DNA of 64,000 bases from Tolypeutes matacus (GCA_026826555.1 JAKSZT010054324.1:9009438-9073437); one strand, 5' to 3'. Counted from the first letter of the stretch, positions 36,053-48,559 are shown. Notes: a model not told the origin generated them from the sequence alone. Program-made: numbers and translations.

Positions 36053-37266
36053 ATGGCTCATCCAAAGGAACAAACCAAATATCCTGAAGAGATACAGGAT
36101 TTAAGATCGCTAATTAGGGATGCAGATGTGGCTTAAACAATTAGGCTTCCATCTACCATATGGGAGGACCTGGGTTCAATCCCCGAGGCCTCCTGGTAAA
36201 GGCATACCAGGCCCTAGCAGCGAGCCCAGCCAGCGCGGCGAGTGACACAGCAAGATGATGACACAACAAAAGAGAGACGCAGGGAAGAGTCAAGGCGAGA
36301 AATGACAGAAACCAGGAACTGAGGTGGCACAAGCGACAGAGTACCTCTGTCCCACATCAGAGGTCCCCACGATTGAATCCTGGTGAAGCATAAAGGAGAA
36401 AAACAAGAAGAGAAAACAAAAAGAAACAGACACAGAGGATTCGCACAGCGAACAGACACAGACAGCAAACAGTGGGGCAGGGGTGGGGTAGGAGAAAATT
36501 AAAAAAAAAAAAAAAAACACAACTAATCAATGCTAATCACACAAATCTCCTAAATCAGTTCAAAGACTTGAAGGAAAATATGACTAAAGAGATAAAGGAT
36601 ATTAAGAAGACACTGGGTGAGCATAAAGAACAATTTGAAAGCCTGCAAAGAAAAGTAACATAGCTTATGGAAAGAAAAGACACAATGGATGAGATTAAAA
36701 ATACATTAAAGGCACATAACAGCAGATTTGAATTGCTCTAAGACAGAATTAGTGATTTCGAGGACAGAACACCTGAACTGGAAAAGACAGGAGAACAGAA
36801 AAAGAAAAGAATGAAAAAAATGGAACAGAGTCTCAGGGAATTGAATGGCAATGTGTAACACACAAACATACACGTTATCAGTGTCCCAGAAGGGAAAGAG
36901 AATGGAAAAGGGGCAGAAAGAATATTTGAGGAAATAATGACTGAAAACTTCCCAACCCTTATGAAAGACATAAATATCAATATCCAAGAAGGACAACACA
37001 CCCCAAATACAATAAATCCAAATAGACCTACTCTGACACACTTACTATTCAGAATGACAAATATCAGAGATAAAGAGGGGGTTCTGAAAGCAGAAAGAGA
37101 AAAGCAAAGCATCACATACAAGGGAATCTTGAAAAGATTAAGTGCCAACCTCTCAGCAGAAACCATGGACACGAGAAGAAAGTGGTATGATGTATTTAGG
37201 GTACTGAAAGAGAAAAACTGCCAGCCAAGAATTCTGTATCTAGCAAAACTGTCCTTCAAAAATTAG
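36053..37266 (+). pseudogene. LINE-1 ORF1 (RNA-binding protein), broken
   Basis: The likely start is the ATG at 36053 (MAHPKEQTKYPEE). After about 20 codons the frame is interrupted by a DAS SINE and resumes at about 36520 with a lysine/glutamate-rich coiled-coil stretch. Three in-frame stops follow: after the VT of the coiled coil, after FELL, and after ELNGNV. The best preserved part is the C-terminal RNA-binding half (36937-37266). It shows the family blocks RPTLTHLLFRM, QSITYKGI and LSANLSAETM, and then WYDVFRVLKEKNCQPRILY. The normal protein is a trimeric nucleic-acid chaperone of the L1 RNP. This copy cannot make one. Confidence 0.85.
36117..36517 (+). mobile_element. DAS SINE inside L1 ORF1
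   Basis: It starts 'gggatgcagatgtggctta' with a B-box-like 'ggttcaatcccc'. A second head ('gaactgaggtggcacaagcg') begins at about 36316, and an A-tail runs 36501-36517. The flanks 'gctaatta' and 'actaatca' are a decayed TSD. The L1 coiled-coil frame continues directly after it. Confidence 0.9.
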
Positions 37267-37499
37267 GGTGAGTTTAAAGTCTTCAAAGACAAACAAAACT
37301 GAGAGAGTATGTTACCAAAAGAGCAGAGTGACAAGAGATGCTAAAGGGAGTTCTGAAGCCTGAGAGGAAAAAATAAGGGCAAGAGACTTGGAGAAGAGTA
37401 TAGAAATGAAGACTATTAGGAAGGGTAAATTAAAAGGTAAAAAGATAGACAATAGTAAGATATGACAATGGAAAACCAAAGGGCAAAATGGACAAAGTA

Positions 37500-40400
37500 A
37501 GCAATACCTTTACAGTAATAATACTGATTGTTAATAGCTTGAACTCCCCAATTTAAAAAAATAGATTGATAGAATGAATTTTTAAAATATCAGCTATCTA
37601 TATGCTATCTACAAGAGATTTGCTTCAGACATAAGGACACAGCCAGGTTGAAAGTGAAAGGTTGGAATAGGATATTCCATGCAAATAGTAACCAAAAAAG
37701 AGCTGGAGTAGCAATACTAATATTGGACAAAATAGATTTTAAGTGCAAAACTGTTATAAGGGATGAAGAAGGTCATTATATATTTTAAAAGGGGCAATTT
37801 ACCAAGAAGAAATGACTATAATAAATAATTATGCAGAATTACCCAAAATATATTAAGGAACACATTGGCAAAACTGAAGGGAGAAATAGATGTCTCTAAA
37901 ATAATAGTTGGAGACTTCAATGCACCACTCTCAGTACTGGATAGGACATCTGGACAGAGGATAAAGAAAGAAACAGAAAGGTTGAATAATGTGATAATTG
38001 GACTAGACCTAACAGACATTTATAGAGCATTACACCCCAAAACAGCAGGATATCAAGTGCTCATGGATCGTTCTCCAGCATAGACCATATGTTGGGTCAC
38101 AAGACAGGTCTCAATAAATTAAAAACAATTGAAATAATACAAAACACTTTCTCTTGTCATAACAGAATGAAGCTGGAAATCAATACTAGATAGAAAAAGG
38201 GAAAATTCATAAAAATTTGGAGATTAAACAACACACAATTAAATAATCCGTGGGTCAAAGAAGAAATTGCAAGAGAATTCAGGAAACATCAAAGCCTATG
38301 GAACACCACAAAGGCAGTGCTGAGAGGGAAATTTAAAGCCCTCAATGTTTACATTAAAAAGGAAGTAAGAGCTAGACTGACAAAGAAAAAAAGAAAGAAG
38401 GCGCAAATAAATAAAATCAGAAATGAGAGGGGGGACATTACTACTGACCTCGCAGAAATAAGAGAGATCATAGAAGGATACTGTGAACAACTGTATGCCA
38501 AAAACCTAGACAATATAGACAAGATGGTCAAATTCCTAGAAACGCACAAACAACCTACACTGACCCTAGGAAAATAGAAGACCTCAACAAACCAATCACA
38601 AGTAAAGAGATTGATAGTCATCAAAAAACTCCTAAAGATGAAAAGCCCAGAGACCAGATGGCTTCACAGATAATTCTTAACCAATTATTCAAAGATGATC
38701 TAATACCAATCTTGCTCAAGCTTTTCCAAAAAATTGAACAGGAAAGAAGACTAACAAACTCATTCTATGAAGCCAACATCACCCTAATACCAAAACCAGA
38801 TAAAGATATTTCAAAAAAAGAAAATTACAGACCAATATCTCTAATGAATATAGATGCAAAAATCCTCAGCAAAGTACTTGCAAACAGAATCCAAAAGCAC
38901 ATTAAAAGAAAAATGCACCACAGTCAAGTGGGTTTTATCCCAGGTATGCAAAGAGTGGTTCAACGCAAGAAAATCAATTAGTGTAGTAAACCACATTAAT
39001 AAATTGAAGAAGAAAAATTACATGATCCTCTCGTGGATACTAAAAGGGCATTTGACAACACCCTTTCTTGATAAAAACACTCTAAAAGCTAGGAATAGAA
39101 GGAAACTTTCTCAATATAGTAAAGTGCATATATGAAAAACCTACAGCTAGCATTGTATACAACAGTAAAAGACTGGAAGTTTTCCCACTGAGTTCAGGAA
39201 CAAGACAAGGATGTCCACTGTCACCACTGTTATTCAATATTGTGCCAGAAGTTCTAGCTAGAGCAATTTGGCTAGATAAAGAAATAAAAGGCACCCAAGT
39301 AATAAAGGAAGAAGTAAAACTTTCACTATTCACTGATGTTACGACCCCATATCTAGAAAATCCTGAAAAACCCACACCAAATCTATTAGAACCAATAAAT
39401 GAGTTCAGCAAAGTGGCCAGATACAAGATTAATAAGCAAAAGTCAGTAGCGTTTCGATACATTATTGATGAGCAATCTGAGAGGAAATCAGAAGAGTCCA
39501 CTTATAATAGCAACTAAAAGAATTAAATATTTGGGAATAAACTTAGCCAAGGACATAAAAGACCTGTATTCAGAAAACTACAAAACATTGCTAAAAGAAA
39601 ATGAAGAAGACTTAAATAAATGGAAGGGCATTCCATGTTCATGGACTAGAAGATTAAAAATCATTAAGATTTCAATTCTATCCAAACTGACAGATTCAAT
39701 GCAATCCCAATAAAAACCCCAACAGCCTTTTTTGCAGAAATTGAAAAACCAATTTACAAATTTATTTGGAAGAGTAAGGGGCCCAAAATAGCCAAAAATA
39801 TATTTTAAAGGGGTGAGAAAAGTTGGAAGACTCTCAGTTCTTGACTTTAAAGCATATTACTTAGCTACAGTGGTAAAAACAGCATGGTTCTGGCATAAAG
39901 ACAGACAGTTGACCAATGGAACCAAATTGAAAACTCAGAAATAAACCCTCATATCTACAGTCAAGTGATTTTTCACAAGGCTGGCAAACCCTCCCAGCTG
40001 GGCCAGAATAGTCCACTCAACAAATGGTGTTAAGAGAACTGGATATCCATATCCAAAAGAAGAAAGAGGACCACTATATCACACCTTATACAAAAACTCA
40101 AAATAGGTCAAGGACCTAAATATAAAAGCAATAACTACTAGAAGAAAATGTAGGAAAACATCTTCAAAATCTTGTTTGGGTGTAAACCTTATACCCAAAG
40201 CATGAGCAACAAAAGAAAAAATAATTAAATGAAACCACCTCAAAATTAAACATTTTTGCACTTCAAAGGACTTTGTCAAAAGGGTGACTATGCAGTCAAC
40301 TCAATGTGAGAAAATACTTGGAAATCACAGATCCGGTAAAGGCTTAATATCCATGATATATAAAGGGATCATATAACTCAACAATAAAAAGACAAACTAT

Positions 40401-40518
40401 GCAATTAAAAAATGGGCAAAAGATGTGAACAGACAAATTGTCCAAAGAAGAAATACAAATAGTGAAAAAACACATGAAAAAATGTTCAACATCACCTGTG
40501 ATTATGGAAATGCAAATC
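37500..40518 (+). pseudogene. LINE-1 ORF2 (endonuclease/reverse transcriptase), broken
   Basis: The endonuclease end is recognisable around 37865-38083 by VGDFNAPLSVLDR and LDLTDIYRALHP. The reverse-transcriptase fingers follow at 38658-38981 (FYEANITLIPKPDKD, ENYRPISLMN, SQVGFIPGMQ). The segment around 39242-39517 covers the catalytic site; where active L1 proteins have F/YADD this copy reads FTDV, so two catalytic-motif positions are lost. The thumb region is at 39500-39713 ([16 protein letters not shown]). At least five frame changes and many stops separate these pieces. Downstream, the coding-like part is cut by the retroposon at 40519 and continues beyond 42020. Confidence 0.85.
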
Positions 40519-42020
40519 TCCAAGGGAGCAGCAATAGTCCTCTGAGTGCAGGGACAGTGTCTGTCAAAAGATGATGACCCACTGATGTGTTCTTTTTATT
40601 GATGACTACCCTTGTGAGTCTTTGCTCTTGTAACTGAGACTTAGCCTGCAGTTGTGGGGTGCCTAAGGGTTGCCACCTGAGAGCCTCCTTGTTGCTCAAA
40701 TGTGGCCTCTCTCTAAGCCAAACTCAGCATATGACTGCATTACCTTCCCCCCAACGCGGGACATGACTCCCAGGGATGAGCCTGGGATACCAAGTGCCAA
40801 CTGGCAACACAACTGGAAAAAGACCTTGAATTAAAAGGGGAAAAGGTAAAGACAAATGAGTTCAAGTGGCTAAGAGACTTCAAAGAGAGTCGGGAGGTCA
40901 TCCCAGAGGTAACTCTTACGCACACCTCAGTAGGATCTCATAGAACATCTAAGTGCCTATCACCCCACACAGAGGGGCTCCTGAGAGCTCTGGAGACACC
41001 CAAGTCCTATATAAGGGGGGATAGCCCCAGAGACTGATGCCTTATCAGTGGGCTCTATTTTGGAATCTGTGCTCCTGAGAGTGACAGAATTGGACTCAAA
41101 TAAGTCCTCCCTGCACATGGTTCATCAGTCCCTTCTATTCAAACCTATATGTGATGCTGAAGTTTTTAGGTATACTTCCAGAGACTGGAGCCTCTGGCCT
41201 ACCTATGTGCCAGGTGTGCGTGGAATCTCGGTGGAGCTGCAACTCCTACTCTACAGCTTAATGGACTCATCCAAGTCACCTGGCGAGGAGACAACGATGG
41301 GCAACGGCCATCCCAGGGAATGGAGAGGGCCTGCATCTGCAGGCAGGATCATCCCACCCACCATATCCATGGGATATAAGCCCTCTCTCACTTGGAGTTG
41401 GAGTGGACATCATCATCCCAGTCTCCTCAGGATTGGGGGAAGAACTATGGACTAGAGTGGACTTGATGGTATTCTGTTGTACACATATGGTGATTCTAGC
41501 AATGGAAGAAATTATAACAATGAGGTGGAGCCAGTGGCCACTTGACACTTTTGGGGCAGGGAGGGGTCAAGCAGTTGAAATACAGGGGCTTCTTTGGGAT
41601 TTGGAGGTTGTCCTGAGTACCGCTGTGGCAACGGATGTAGGCCATTTTAAATCAGCACACACCACTCAGAACTGTGTGGGAGAGAGTGTGGTCTACGATG
41701 TGAACTATGGTCTATGGTTGGTGGCAAGGCCCCAGGATGTGTAAGTCCATTGAGGGTGGTGGGCCACACTTGTGGGAGATGTTTGTGTGGGATGTGGTGG
41801 GAGGTGTGGGAGGTGGGCAACATGGGAATCCCAGTGGGTTCCGTGTAATATTTTGGGTAATCTAAGCACCTCTTAATATATACTTATATATATAAATAAC
41901 ATTTTTGTAAGCAAATGCACATATATGCATATATATTTATATATCATTTTGCAAATGTTGGTATGTATTGTGAAAATTTTGATTTTTACCCACAATAAAA
42001 AATAAATTTTTTTAAAAATT
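40519..42020 (+). mobile_element. Unclassified retroposon, copy 3, nested in L1 ORF2
   Basis: This is the longest copy of the family. It carries extra 5' sequence ('gggacatgactcccaggga') and then the shared blocks 'tggaaaaagacctt', 'ggctaagagacttcaaagag' and 'aggtcatcccagaggtaact'. The 3' part aligns with copy 2 ('gtgaactatggtctatggtt', 'aacatgggaatccc'). It ends in AT-rich, A-rich sequence. It splits the L1 between 'ggaaatgcaaatc' and 'aaaactacaatgagat', which are contiguous in ordinary L1s. I find no TSD, so insertion may have been blunt or followed by a small deletion. The 135- and 113-residue frames inside show no homology and look accidental. Confidence 0.65.
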
Positions 42021-43218
42021 AATAAAAAAAAACTACAATGAGATATCATTTTACACCTACTAGAATGGCCACTATTAAAAAGTTGGAAAACTACAAATGT
42101 TGTGAGGATGTAAAGAGATAGGAATGCTTATTCACTGTTGGTGGGAATGTAGAATGGTACAGCCATTGTGGAGGACTGTTTGGCAGTTCCTAAGGAAGTT
42201 GAATATAGACTGGCTATGGGAACTAGCAATACCACTACTACGTATATGCCCAGAAGAACTGAGAGCAGTGACATGAACTGAGATCTGTACACGATGTTAT
42301 AGCAGCATTATTCCCAATTGTCAAAAGATGGAAACAGCCCAGGTGTCCATCAACTAATGAATGGATTAACAAATTGTAGTGTATACACACAATGAAATAT
42401 TATGCAGCTGTAAGAAGAAATGAAGTAGTGAAGCATATGACAGCATGGATGAATCTGGAGGACATTATATTGAGTGAAGCAAGCCAGACACAAAAGGACA
42501 AGTACTGTTTGATTGCACTATTATGAACTAAATATATTGTGAAACTCATGGAGTTAATAATTAGAATATATATCACTAGAAAATAGAGTGAAGGTAGAGA
42601 GTGGAAAGCTGAGGGTTATTCTGTGCAGAATTGGTAAAAAAGTTGTTTGTGAATCTTTGGACAAGAATAGAAATGGTGAAAGCACATCATGGTGTTTGTG
42701 ACTAGCAGAGCTATTATATGGGTATGACAGTGGTTGAAAGTGAAAGTCTAAGGACATTTCTATTACTAGAAGGAAAGCTAAAACCCATAACATGGAACTG
42801 TATAACATAGTGAAACCTATGTGAAATATGAATATGGGTAATATGGCATATATAAAACTGTTTTTAGAAAATATAAATACAAATAAACTAGAGTAAAGGG
42901 AACAGAATAGCAGCTATGTACTGAAGGGAAAGCATAGAGAGATTGAAAGGTGATGAGGGTGTTTTGCTTGTTTGTCTGGGTTTTTTTGTTTTTGATTATT
43001 ATTGTAATAATGAAAAAGTGCTATAATAATGATTGAAGTAATAAATGCACAACTATTGGCTATACCAAAATACCATTGATTGTATACTTTAGATGGATTT
43101 ATGTTATTAATATGTATCAATAAAACTGATTTGTTTAAAAAATGGAAAAAAGAGGGAGTAGATGAAAATAAAATAAAATATATTATTTTTCCATCTAAAA
43201 AAAAAAAAAAAGAAAAAG
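42021..43218 (+). other. LINE-1 3' end, possible 3' transduction and A-tail
   Basis: The L1 resumes with 'actacaatgagatatca' and runs through the conserved 3' terminal block ('tgttggtgggaatgtag', 'caggtgtccatcaacta') into a 3' UTR. AATAAA (43119-43124) is followed by a short A-run at 43137-43142. Then come about 55 bases of non-L1-looking sequence with a second AATAAA (about 43167-43172) and the main A-tract (43197-43218) before the TSD. Confidence 0.75.
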
Positions 43219-43230
43219 AAGCAGAGAATT
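43219..43230. repeat. Right target-site duplication of the L1
   Basis: AAGCAGAGAATT immediately after the A-rich tail, and then the interrupted LTR continues. Confidence 0.9.
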
Positions 43231-43612
43231 TTCCCTGGCTGGTGGCAAAAGAGAAAAGGAGAAGAGAAAGTCAGAGAGAGATGCAGTAGAAGGGGAAGTC
43301 AGAGAGAGTCAAAGCAGGAGGAGATTCGTTGGGCCATTGCTGACTTAAAGATGGGGGCAGGGGAGCACATAGAAGCCATGAGGAGGAAATGACCTCGGGC
43401 AATAAGCAGTGAGGTTAGGAGGGACTGGGCCCCAGATGAGAACCGCTTCCTAACCAATACCTCGACCTTGTGAGCCTCAAAGCAGAGAACCCAGCTGAGC
43501 CACGCTGCCTGGACGTCAGACCCATAGAAACCTTGAGATAATAAATATATGTTGTTTTAAACCACGAAGTTCGTAGGAATTTGTTACACTGCAGCAGAAA
43601 GCTAATGAATGG
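43231..43612 (+). mobile_element. MaLR LTR (MLT1-like), 3' portion, split by L1
   Basis: This continues the LTR begun at 35148. The diagnostic 3' end reads 'gagataataaatatatgttg', then 'ttttaaaccacgaagtt', then 'tttgttacactgcagcag' and 'aaagctaatga'. Together the two halves give about 560 bp, a normal MLT1 length. Confidence 0.75.
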
Positions 43613-44177
43613 GTTTTCTGATTCCATCCCTTTCCACTACACCACACTGACGCCTAAATAAGGCTAATAAAAATAAACAACAGCAAACTGAAAAAGACAC
43701 AGTACTAGCCCTCTAGTTTTGTTAATTTCATTTTTACTAAAATTTTAGCTTTAAGGGTGATTTGTTTTGGGTCCTGAGCCTTTGGGCCTAAACTCAGTTT
43801 CGAGAAGACAGAACCATATGGGAACCCTGTAATTTATGCATGATTCTTCTGTAAACCCACAACTTCCCTAATTAAAAAAGAAGAAGACAACTCTCATTTT
43901 CTTATATTGATTGTTTACTTTAAAATGTTTCAGGTAAATTATAAATAAAATAATCGAAGAATAAAATATTGTAAGGTTAATTTTGCTCCAATAGTTTGGA
44001 ATCATTTTTAAACTCTTTTTATAATATACTGAAAGTACCATGGGGATTATCTGAACAAGTATAGTGAGGATCTATTGTTCTATCTGTCGCTTCTATTCCC
44101 TTCTGTAAACTGTGCTCCCCTTCTGGAAATTATCTTCCCCCAGTAAAACCAAGTGGCTCCGAGAAAATATCCACTAT

Positions 44178-44650
44178 TAGTTTCCTATGGCTACTGTAAC
44201 AAATTACTATAAGACTTGTGGCATAAAACAACAGAAATTTTATCCTGTCACAGTTCTGGAGGCCAGAAGTTCAAATTCAAGGTGTCAGCAGGGTATCGTT
44301 CCCCCTGAAGGTTCTAGAGGAGAAAGAATCCTTCCTTGCCTCTTTCGGTGTCTGGTGGCTGCTGGCAGTCCTTGGCATTCTTTGGCTTGTAGGTGCATCA
44401 CTCCAACCTCTGCCCCTGTCTTCCCATGACCTTCTCCCCCGTGTGTCTATGTGCCTCTAATCTCCCTCTCCTTTCTCTTCTGGGTACACCAGTCATTGAA
44501 TCTAGTCCAGGATGATCTAATTTCAAGATCTGTAACTTAATTTCATCAGCAAAGACCCCTTTTTAAAATAAGGTCACATTTACAAGTACCAGGAGTTAGA
44601 ACCTGTACATATCTATTTGGGGGGACAGACTCCTCGGTTCAGACTTTGAC
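44178..44650 (-). mobile_element. MaLR-type LTR, antisense
   Basis: It runs from 'ttagtttcctatggctactg', through 'gtggcataaaacaacagaaa' and 'cacagttctggaggccagaa', to 'ataaggtcacatttacaagt'. This is the reverse of an MLT1/MaLR-class LTR. Confidence 0.7.
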
Positions 44651-44736
44651 CTCACCACTAACTCACTCTAACAATATACAAGTTGTTTAGTGACTCTGGG
44701 CCTCAATTTTCTCATGCATGTAAAGATATATAAAGA

Positions 44737-44761
44737 CATACATACATACATACATACATAC
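44737..44761. repeat. (CATA)n microsatellite
   Basis: About six uninterrupted units. Confidence 0.95.
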
Positions 44762-45295
44762 AACAGGTATATACAAAAATGTTCAAGGCCACATTGTTAA
44801 TAACACAAAATAAAATTTAAAAAAATGGAAACAACCTAAATATCCACTATCAGTAGAATAAATTGTAGTAAAATCATCCAGTAGAATATTATTCAGCAAT
44901 AGCAGAGAATAAATTGTAGCCACACACATCAATATTGATGAATAGCAAAATAAAATGTTAAGAAATAAAACAAGTTCTAGAAGAATTCATACTGTAGGAT
45001 TCCATTTATATCAAGTTCAAAAACAAGTACAACTAAGCCATGTATTGTCTAGGGATACATAAGTGGCAAAACTAAAGAAAAACAAAGTAATGGTTTACAC
45101 ACAATTTGGAATAGTGGTAACTTCTAGAGGCCAGAAGGGGATGCAGTTGGAGAGAGCACAAGGGAACATCTAAGGAATAATAGTTCTATTTCTTAAACTG
45201 AGAAGTGTGTATACGGATATTTGTTTTCTAATTCTTCTGTAAACTTTAGATATATATCTTATGCACTGATATATGATCATTTCAAAGCAGAAATA
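44760..45295 (+). mobile_element. L1M 3' fragment
   Basis: 'acaacctaaatatccactat', 'cagtagaatattattcagca' and 'gaattcatactgtaggattc' run into a 3' UTR tail. It abuts a CATA microsatellite. Confidence 0.65.
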
Positions 45296-45824
45296 ATATA
45301 GTAACTAGATGTCACATTTTGGGAGAATTAAATAAGATCAAACATGTTTACAACAGTGTTTAGCAAATACATTATCAATAAATTATAGGAGCTATAATGA
45401 TGATGTTATAACATGCAGATATTTGTACCACTTATGAGAAGAAAATACCAAAAATATAGCTTCATCTGTGTACACTATTGTATTACAAGACCCTTGGGAA
45501 TCTGTATTAAATCCAGTCTTTTAGAGAGTCCATATTGATGGTTTTCAACTTTCACTCACCTGAGGGATAGTACCAGAAGAAATACTTAGATTCTTGGCCA
45601 TAGTCAAGAATTCTACTCAGTTAAATACCAAGTACACAGTAGATACCCATACTGATGAATAAGTGATATTTAGTTACCTGGAAACAGAGAATTTAAGAAT
45701 TTCCTTGAGGAAAAATAATCAATTATTAATTGCATCTGAGTACAGAAAATATAGACAGTGGATCGAATACTGACTATAAATTAGTCCAACTAGAGTTTCT
45801 TCACAATATAATAAACTTGTGGAG

Positions 45825-45958
45825 TTAGTAAAGCACCTTGGCCATTATCTCGTTCAATTATCTTATTCTACAGCTTAAGAAGCTAAGGCTTAGGAAGGTT
45901 AGCTGACTTCTTCAAGATCAATAGTGAGTTTGTGGGAAAGCCCGAACTAGAACACATG
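45825..45958 (-). mobile_element. MIR SINE, antisense
   Basis: 'ttctacagcttaagaagcta' and 'aggcttaggaaggttagctg', then 'cttcttcaagatc'. Confidence 0.6.
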
Positions 45959-46399
45959 TCAGGATGGAAGCTGCAAAAAGTGTCCTACTGTCAGTGTTCA
46001 CCAGATCACACAGAAGGAAAGATGAGAGATGGATGGGAGAGAAAGGGAAAGTAAATGAAATCAAGTATGGGGATCCAGCCCTCAATTCCCTTCAGAGAAA
46101 CATAGGAGCAGGCATCCATCTAAGCTTCTCTAGATACAGGCCTATAAACCGCTTTTTTGGGTAACACCTCTAAATGAACTCCTTTTGAGCCAGATTCCTA
46201 GAAAGATGACAGACCCATATAATTCTGAGCAGATAACATCTCATATACAATTTCCCAGAACTCTGCCACCCTCTGTCCTACCCTCACCTGCATCTAATCC
46301 ATTTGATTGGTATGCAATACAATAATTGCTTTTACTTACTCTGCTTTTGAATCATTTTTACCTCTAGCCAATCACCAATCTAAGGCAGAGTTTATAATT

Positions 46400-46475
46400 A
46401 TTCATTCAATAATTCTCAAAGAAAACCTGGTAGGTATAGAGACTCTATACTAGGCACCAGGAATTTGATGAGAAA
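46400..46475 (-). mobile_element. L2/MIR 3' end, antisense (weak)
   Basis: 'attattcattcaataattct' and 'actctatactaggcaccagg'. Short and diverged. Confidence 0.45.
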
Positions 46476-48559
46476 TGGCTTTTACCTGTACCATCAGGAG
46501 AGACAGCAATTTACTCAAAATAGGCCAACAAGAAGGCTAATACTTCCAACCCCTATATCACAAGAACAATTAAATAAAACCTCATAACGAACCTTTACTT
46601 GCTTCAGGACCTTATCAGCTTGAGTCAGCTGATAGGGAAAGTAAGTCTTATGGCTGAACTCTTGAACCAGGAAAGGATCAGTCCAAAGTTTCTGTCAGGT
46701 GACGTGACCTACAGAAGTATTCCCATTCCCCGGCTTATCTTTATGACTGACAAATGATTAGCTGTTATTTGCTTTATGTACTTGGAAAATATGGTTAAAT
46801 TGCAGAAGCTATCCCAAGCAAGAGGTTTCCTTCTGGGAAAAAAGAAAATTTATCCCCTAAATGCAAGAATGCAAGGTTTAATTAAAGAAGAGGAACTTAA
46901 GTTATCAAACAATTCTTTTTTTTTTTTTTTTTTTTTTGATCTGATGTTCAATGATTTGTGGGGCCTCTTTAACAAGCATGAAGACCTGTAAACAGAAACC
47001 AGATTCTTCTCTAATTTTTATATTCTAATTTGTTTCCACTCCATAGCATTTATAGTAACCCATAACAAGAAAGTATTAACTCATCAGTTATTCACTCACA
47101 GACATTCAACAATTTAATGACTTATCAGAAATGCACAATTAAATATAATCCATTTTGGGGGAAATTTCTAAATTGTAGAGTCACTCATTTTTTCCCTTTG
47201 TAAATGAAAAAGTTGCATTATAATGGAAACATAGTGGATGATTTCTCTGAAGGAATAATTCAGTACACAAAGTTAAGATTAAGCTTCCCTGTTCATTAAG
47301 GGGAGCTAGGTTTGAGATTCTAGAGCAGAACTGTGACCAAACTGAGTAGTCAGTGACCACACGCACTGCTTCAGGATAGCTTAACCAGCTTATAAATTCT
47401 CGGCACATAACAGCAAAATGTGTGTATTGAATGTAGAACACTGTACATAGACAAGTGCTCAACAATTCTCAACTGACTTATTGTCCACAACACTGAGTTC
47501 AGTGAAGCACCTACTATCCCTAAAGACAGTGGTCAGTGAGCAAAAGCCAGTCAATCAAACGCCAATCTCCACAGCTCATGGAGAGAAGCAGCGTTTTCTT
47601 CAAAGTGTAGCATCAGAATAAAGTAAAGGTAGTTTGCAAAGATGAATCCTAGAATCAAGAAAGCAAAGAAGGAGGGGGAACAAACATGTGCATCTATCAG
47701 ACAAGGCCACGGGACCATTTTTTTTAATTTCAGAAAGTATTCCAGTTTAAAGAAAAGATTTTGGAAAGACAAATCTTTTCATAGTCAGAAACACTAGGGT
47801 TGGGGGATTGTCTCTTGGTTTCTTTGCTTGTTTTAGTTAATTTTCCTATGATGAGTCAGTTTGTTTCTAAGACCATGCCCCAAAAATAGATTGAAATCAA
47901 ATTCTTGATCAGAGATCTAGGATGCCTTACCTAACGACACACACTCTTTCTCCCTTCTCCTAAGCACGTATTGTCACTTCAGATAAAGTTCACCATGAAA
48001 CTAAATGACACTGTCGAAAAGTACCTTATACGGAGATCCTTCTAGCTATCTGAAGGCAGGTCACACCACCTCTGTCTGACCCTATGAGAAGACTAAGATG
48101 ACCAGTGAGTCCTCCTGCATAAGAAACAGCAAATTGTATGGATGGTTGCAATACCGGGATGAGAAAGGCAGGATTGGAAAAAACAGCCTTAGGCCACCAC
48201 CCCCCAAGGCCCCTGATTCAGAAGGAAAAATCATCCAGTACCCACAATACATCATCTTAATCCCCAGTATAAGGATTTGGGGTGTATGCAGCTCAGCAGG
48301 GAATTTGAAAGCTAGAATTGCAAGGTAAGAGATCTGAGAGCCTCAAGTGGGGAGGGTTTCCAGCATTTCTGACGATTCTGCTTTGTTTGTTTTAAGTCTA
48401 GACTGAGAGTGCAAGGACTTAGGAAATGTGCTTTAGGTTAGAAGACAGCCTGGGGTTGTTTTCTTTCTCTGCTTAGAGCCCTGAGTAATAATACACAATA
48501 ATGCCAGTGCCGGTACTCAAAGCTGACTAATGGCTACCGAAGTTCCCTCTCTTTTCTTC
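46476..48559. other. Repeat-poor stretch
   Basis: Only the poly(T) tract stands out. The minus-strand frames of 94 and 73 residues are not supported as coding. Confidence 0.45.
46915..46937. repeat. Poly(T) tract
   Basis: About 20 T with no recognisable antisense retroposon to its right. Confidence 0.9.

Larger units (their letters stand above)
35330..43218 (+). mobile_element. LINE-1, near full-length, non-functional
   Basis: A 5' UTR (35330 to about 36052), ORF1, an intergenic stretch, ORF2 (endonuclease and reverse-transcriptase relics) and a 3' UTR with AATAAA at 43119-43124 lie in L1 order. The element is flanked by AAGCAGAGAATT at 35318-35329 and 43219-43230, so the ends are exact. 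It landed in a MaLR LTR. It was later hit by a DAS SINE (36117-36517) and by the unclassified retroposon (40519-42020). Without these insertions it is about 6 kb, close to full length. Several stops and frameshifts in both ORFs show it is long dead. Confidence 0.9.

Noticed and set aside
36706..37259. Minus-strand frames of 111 and 173 residues
   Set aside because: They are shadows of the L1 ORF1 relic on the plus strand, which carries recognisable ORF1 motifs.
39082..39501. 139-residue minus-strand frame
   Set aside because: Antisense shadow of the L1 ORF2 reverse-transcriptase region.
41048..41744. Plus-strand frames of 135 and 113 residues inside retroposon copy 3
   Set aside because: They overlap each other in different frames, show no homology, and the colinear copies 1 and 2 do not keep them open.
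35330..43218. Active LINE-1
   Set aside because: Stops and frameshifts in both ORFs, a lost catalytic motif and two large insertions.
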